A program made the translations under genes and the position numbers. From Noviherbaspirillum sp036563305 (GTDB lineage Bacteria > Pseudomonadota > Gammaproteobacteria > Burkholderiales > Burkholderiaceae_D): 64,000 nucleotides of DNA. The notes beneath the pieces were generated by a model that saw nothing but the letters and a program-made list of their open reading frames with translations, ran no database searches and was not told the origin of the DNA. Where the stretch lies: contig NZ_DATCMQ010000008.1 of assembly GCF_036563305.1 (NCBI RefSeq), positions 266,411 to 330,410 of the forward strand, given 5' to 3'. The number at the start of each line of letters is the position of its first letter. The first letter of the stretch is position 1. Below are positions 62,483 through 64,000 of the stretch, piece by piece.

Positions 62483-62526
62483 GTCGAAACAAGCGCAGCA
62501 CCACACCTACCAAAAGAGGAGAAGAT

Positions 62527-63738
62527 ATGAAACTCAAGGCAAAAGTCACCGCTCTCGCCGTCAGCGCAGCCTTCGCGGGAATCGCAGGCAGCGCCCACGC
62601 GCAATACTCGGGAGATGTGATCAAGATCGGCCTGATCACCGACATGTCCGGCGTGTATGCCGACGTCGACGGTCCCGCCGGCGCCGAAGCCGTCAAGATG
62701 GCGATTGCCGACCTCGGCGGCGCCATCAACGGCAAGAAGGTGGAATTCATGGTGGCCGACCACCAGAACAAGGCTGACATCGCCGCATCCAAGGCACGCG
62801 AGTGGATCGACCAGGCAGGCGTCGACATGCTGATCGGCGGCACCAACTCCGGCGCCAACCTGGCAATGGCCAAGGTCGCCGCGGAGAAGAAGAAGGTGTT
62901 CTTCTCGGTCGGCGCCGGCACTGCCCGCCTCACCAACGAGGACTGCACCCCTTACACCGTCCACTATGCCTATGACACCATCGCTCTTGCACGCGGCACC
63001 GGCGGCGCGATCGTCAAGCAGGGCGGCAAGGACTGGTACTTTCTGACCGCGGACTATGCGTTCGGCGCCTCGCTCGAAAAAGACACGGCAGACGTGGTCA
63101 AGGCCAGCGGCGGCACGGTGAAGGGCGCAGTGAAGCATCCGCTGTCCGCGTCGGACTTCTCGTCCTTCCTGCTGCAGGCGCAGTCGTCCAAGGCGCAGAT
63201 CCTCGGCCTGGCCAACGCCGGCGGCGACACCATCAACGCAATCAAGGCGGCCAACGAGTTCGGCGTCCAGAAGTCGATGAAGCTGGCAGGCCTGCTGATG
63301 TTCATTACCGACATCCATTCGCTCGGCCTGAACCTGACCCAGGGCATGTTCCTGACCGACGGCTGGTATTGGGACCAGAATCCGGAAACCCGCGCCTGGT
63401 CGAAGAAGTTCTTCGAGAAGATCAAGCGCATGCCGACCATGCTGCACGCCGCCGACTACTCGGTCACGACGCAGTACCTGAACGCGGTCAAGGCAATCAA
63501 CTCCGACGACGCCGACAAGGTGATGGCGCAGCTGAAGAAGACCAAGATCAACGACGTCTTCGCCAAGAACGGCGTGATTCGTCCGGATGGCCGCATGGTG
63601 CACGACATGTACCTGATGGAAGTGAAGAAGCCGGGCGAATCGAAGTACCCGTGGGACTACTACAAGGTGGTGCAGACGATTCCGGGCGACCAGGCCTACG
63701 CCACCAAGGCCGAGTCGAAGTGCTCGCTCTGGAAGTAA
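62527..63738 (+). CDS. Periplasmic substrate-binding protein of LivK-type ABC transporter
   Basis: A 403-residue protein with a signal peptide of about 25 residues (cleavage after SAHA) and a type I periplasmic binding fold. IKIGLITDMSGVYADVDGPAG and VDMLIGGTNSGANLAM are typical of the Leu/Ile/Val-binding superfamily. Relatives bind amino acids, amides, aromatic acids or other organic acids, so the ligand is open. Adjacent SDR and sigma-54 control suggest a catabolic substrate. A perfect 17-bp hairpin follows its stop. Confidence 0.9.
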   Translation: MKLKAKVTALAVSAAFAGIAGSAHAQYSGDVIKIGLITDMSGVYADVDGPAGAEAVKMAIADLGGAINGKKVEFMVADHQNKADIAASKAREWIDQAGVDMLIGGTNSGANLAMAKVAAEKKKVFFSVGAGTARLTNEDCTPYTVHYAYDTIALARGTGGAIVKQGGKDWYFLTADYAFGASLEKDTADVVKASGGTVKGAVKHPLSASDFSSFLLQAQSSKAQILGLANAGGDTINAIKAANEFGVQKSMKLAGLLMFITDIHSLGLNLTQGMFLTDGWYWDQNPETRAWSKKFFEKIKRMPTMLHAADYSVTTQYLNAVKAINSDDADKVMAQLKKTKINDVFAKNGVIRPDGRMVHDMYLMEVKKPGESKYPWDYYKVVQTIPGDQAYATKAESKCSLWK

Positions 63739-63751
63739 GCTGAGTTGAGCG

Positions 63752-63793
63752 GGAGCGCGGCGCGGCAGCCCAGTCTCTGCCGCGCCGCGCTCC
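63752..63793 (+). other. 17-bp perfect hairpin between binding-protein and permease genes
   Basis: The GC-rich arms 63752-63768 and 63777-63793 are perfectly complementary around an eight-base loop. No T-run follows, so it is more likely a 3' mRNA-stabilising element that raises binding protein over permease than a terminator. Confidence 0.75.
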
Positions 63794-63841
63794 GTCGAAA
63801 CCCATGCCGCGCGCATCGCGGCGTCCTTAAGCAAAGTCGTT

Positions 63842-64000
63842 ATGGAAATCTTTGGCATTCCCCTGCAAGCGTTGCTGAGCCAGCTGCTGCTGGGCCTGGT
63901 CAACGGCTCGTTCTACGCGATGCTGTCGCTCGGCCTGGCGGTCATCTTCGGCCTGCTCAATGTGATCAACTTTGCGCACGGCGCGCTGTACATGATGGGC
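63842..64000 (+). CDS. livH: Branched-chain-type ABC permease, LivH-like (3' end cut by window)
   Basis: Only the first 53 residues are visible: MEIFGIPLQALLSQLL, a hydrophobic helix GLVNGSFYAMLSLGLAVIFG, and NVINFAHGALYMMG. The NFAHG motif is diagnostic of LivH-type permeases. It follows the binding-protein gene after about 100 bases that include the large hairpin. A LivM gene is expected beyond the window. Confidence 0.88.
   Translation, partial: MEIFGIPLQALLSQLLLGLVNGSFYAMLSLGLAVIFGLLNVINFAHGALYMMG

Overview
This window is a GC-rich chromosomal segment of a betaproteobacterium, most likely order Burkholderiales and probably an Oxalobacteraceae relative (Herbaspirillum/Noviherbaspirillum-like). 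The assignment rests on recalled family resemblance and gene order: psd-pssA-leuA; rpsO-pnp-quinone oxidoreductase-tpiA-secG-tRNA-Leu-nuoA..N-DUF2818-NUDIX; thrS-infC-rpmI-rplT-pheS-pheT-ihfA-merR; and an ECF sigma factor-DUF3619-DUF3106-RDD cluster. It could not be tested by database search. I see no prophage, insertion sequence, CRISPR array or other mobile DNA. This is core genome, and the interesting signals are regulatory.

Layout. 1-1.9 kb: end of an MSHA-type pilus locus (MshM-like ATPase, MshN-like TPR protein). 1.9-7.0 kb, all on the minus strand: LOG-family phosphoribohydrolase, TetR regulator, secreted fasciclin protein, then lipase, RDD membrane protein, DUF3106, DUF3619 and an ECF sigma factor in tightly overlapping order. 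7.2-15.2 kb: branched-chain amino acid and phospholipid genes ilvB-ilvN-ilvC, a SIMPL protein, psd-pssA, a leucine-rich leader peptide and leuA. 15.3-23.4 kb: lipoprotein, rpsO, pnp, a PAS/GGDEF protein on the opposite strand, quinone oxidoreductase, tpiA and secG. 23.5-38.6 kb: tRNA-Leu(GAG), the complete 14-gene complex I operon nuoA-N and DUF2818. 38.6-41.2 kb: ADP-ribose pyrophosphatase and ETF-ubiquinone oxidoreductase.

41.3-46.9 kb holds acyl-CoA and ketone-body genes: SDR, thioesterase, PAS-LuxR regulator, scoA-scoB, 3-hydroxybutyrate dehydrogenase, alpha/beta hydrolase and a RidA-like protein. These predict 3-hydroxybutyrate to acetoacetate to acetoacetyl-CoA, as in use of poly-3-hydroxybutyrate or its monomer. 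46.9-50.4 kb: relA, a cation-efflux protein and tRNA-Val(GAC). 50.6-58.4 kb: the translation cluster. 58.5-64 kb: a sigma-54 activator, a strong sigma-54 promoter with paired upstream sites, an SDR, and a branched-chain-type ABC transporter (LivG, LivF, binding protein, start of LivH) that runs off the window.

I found no convincing unknown multi-gene system. The best candidates for a second look are: a leucine-rich leader peptide ahead of leuA that appears leaderless and lacks an intrinsic terminator; the sigma-54 promoter with two RTGTAT-N7-ATACAC sites; infC starting at AUA; an arginine in place of the Walker A lysine in LivF; a 17-bp perfect hairpin between the binding protein and permease genes; a U-tailed hairpin at the predicted 5' end of rpsO mRNA; and an extended palindrome between the GGDEF gene and the quinone oxidoreductase gene.
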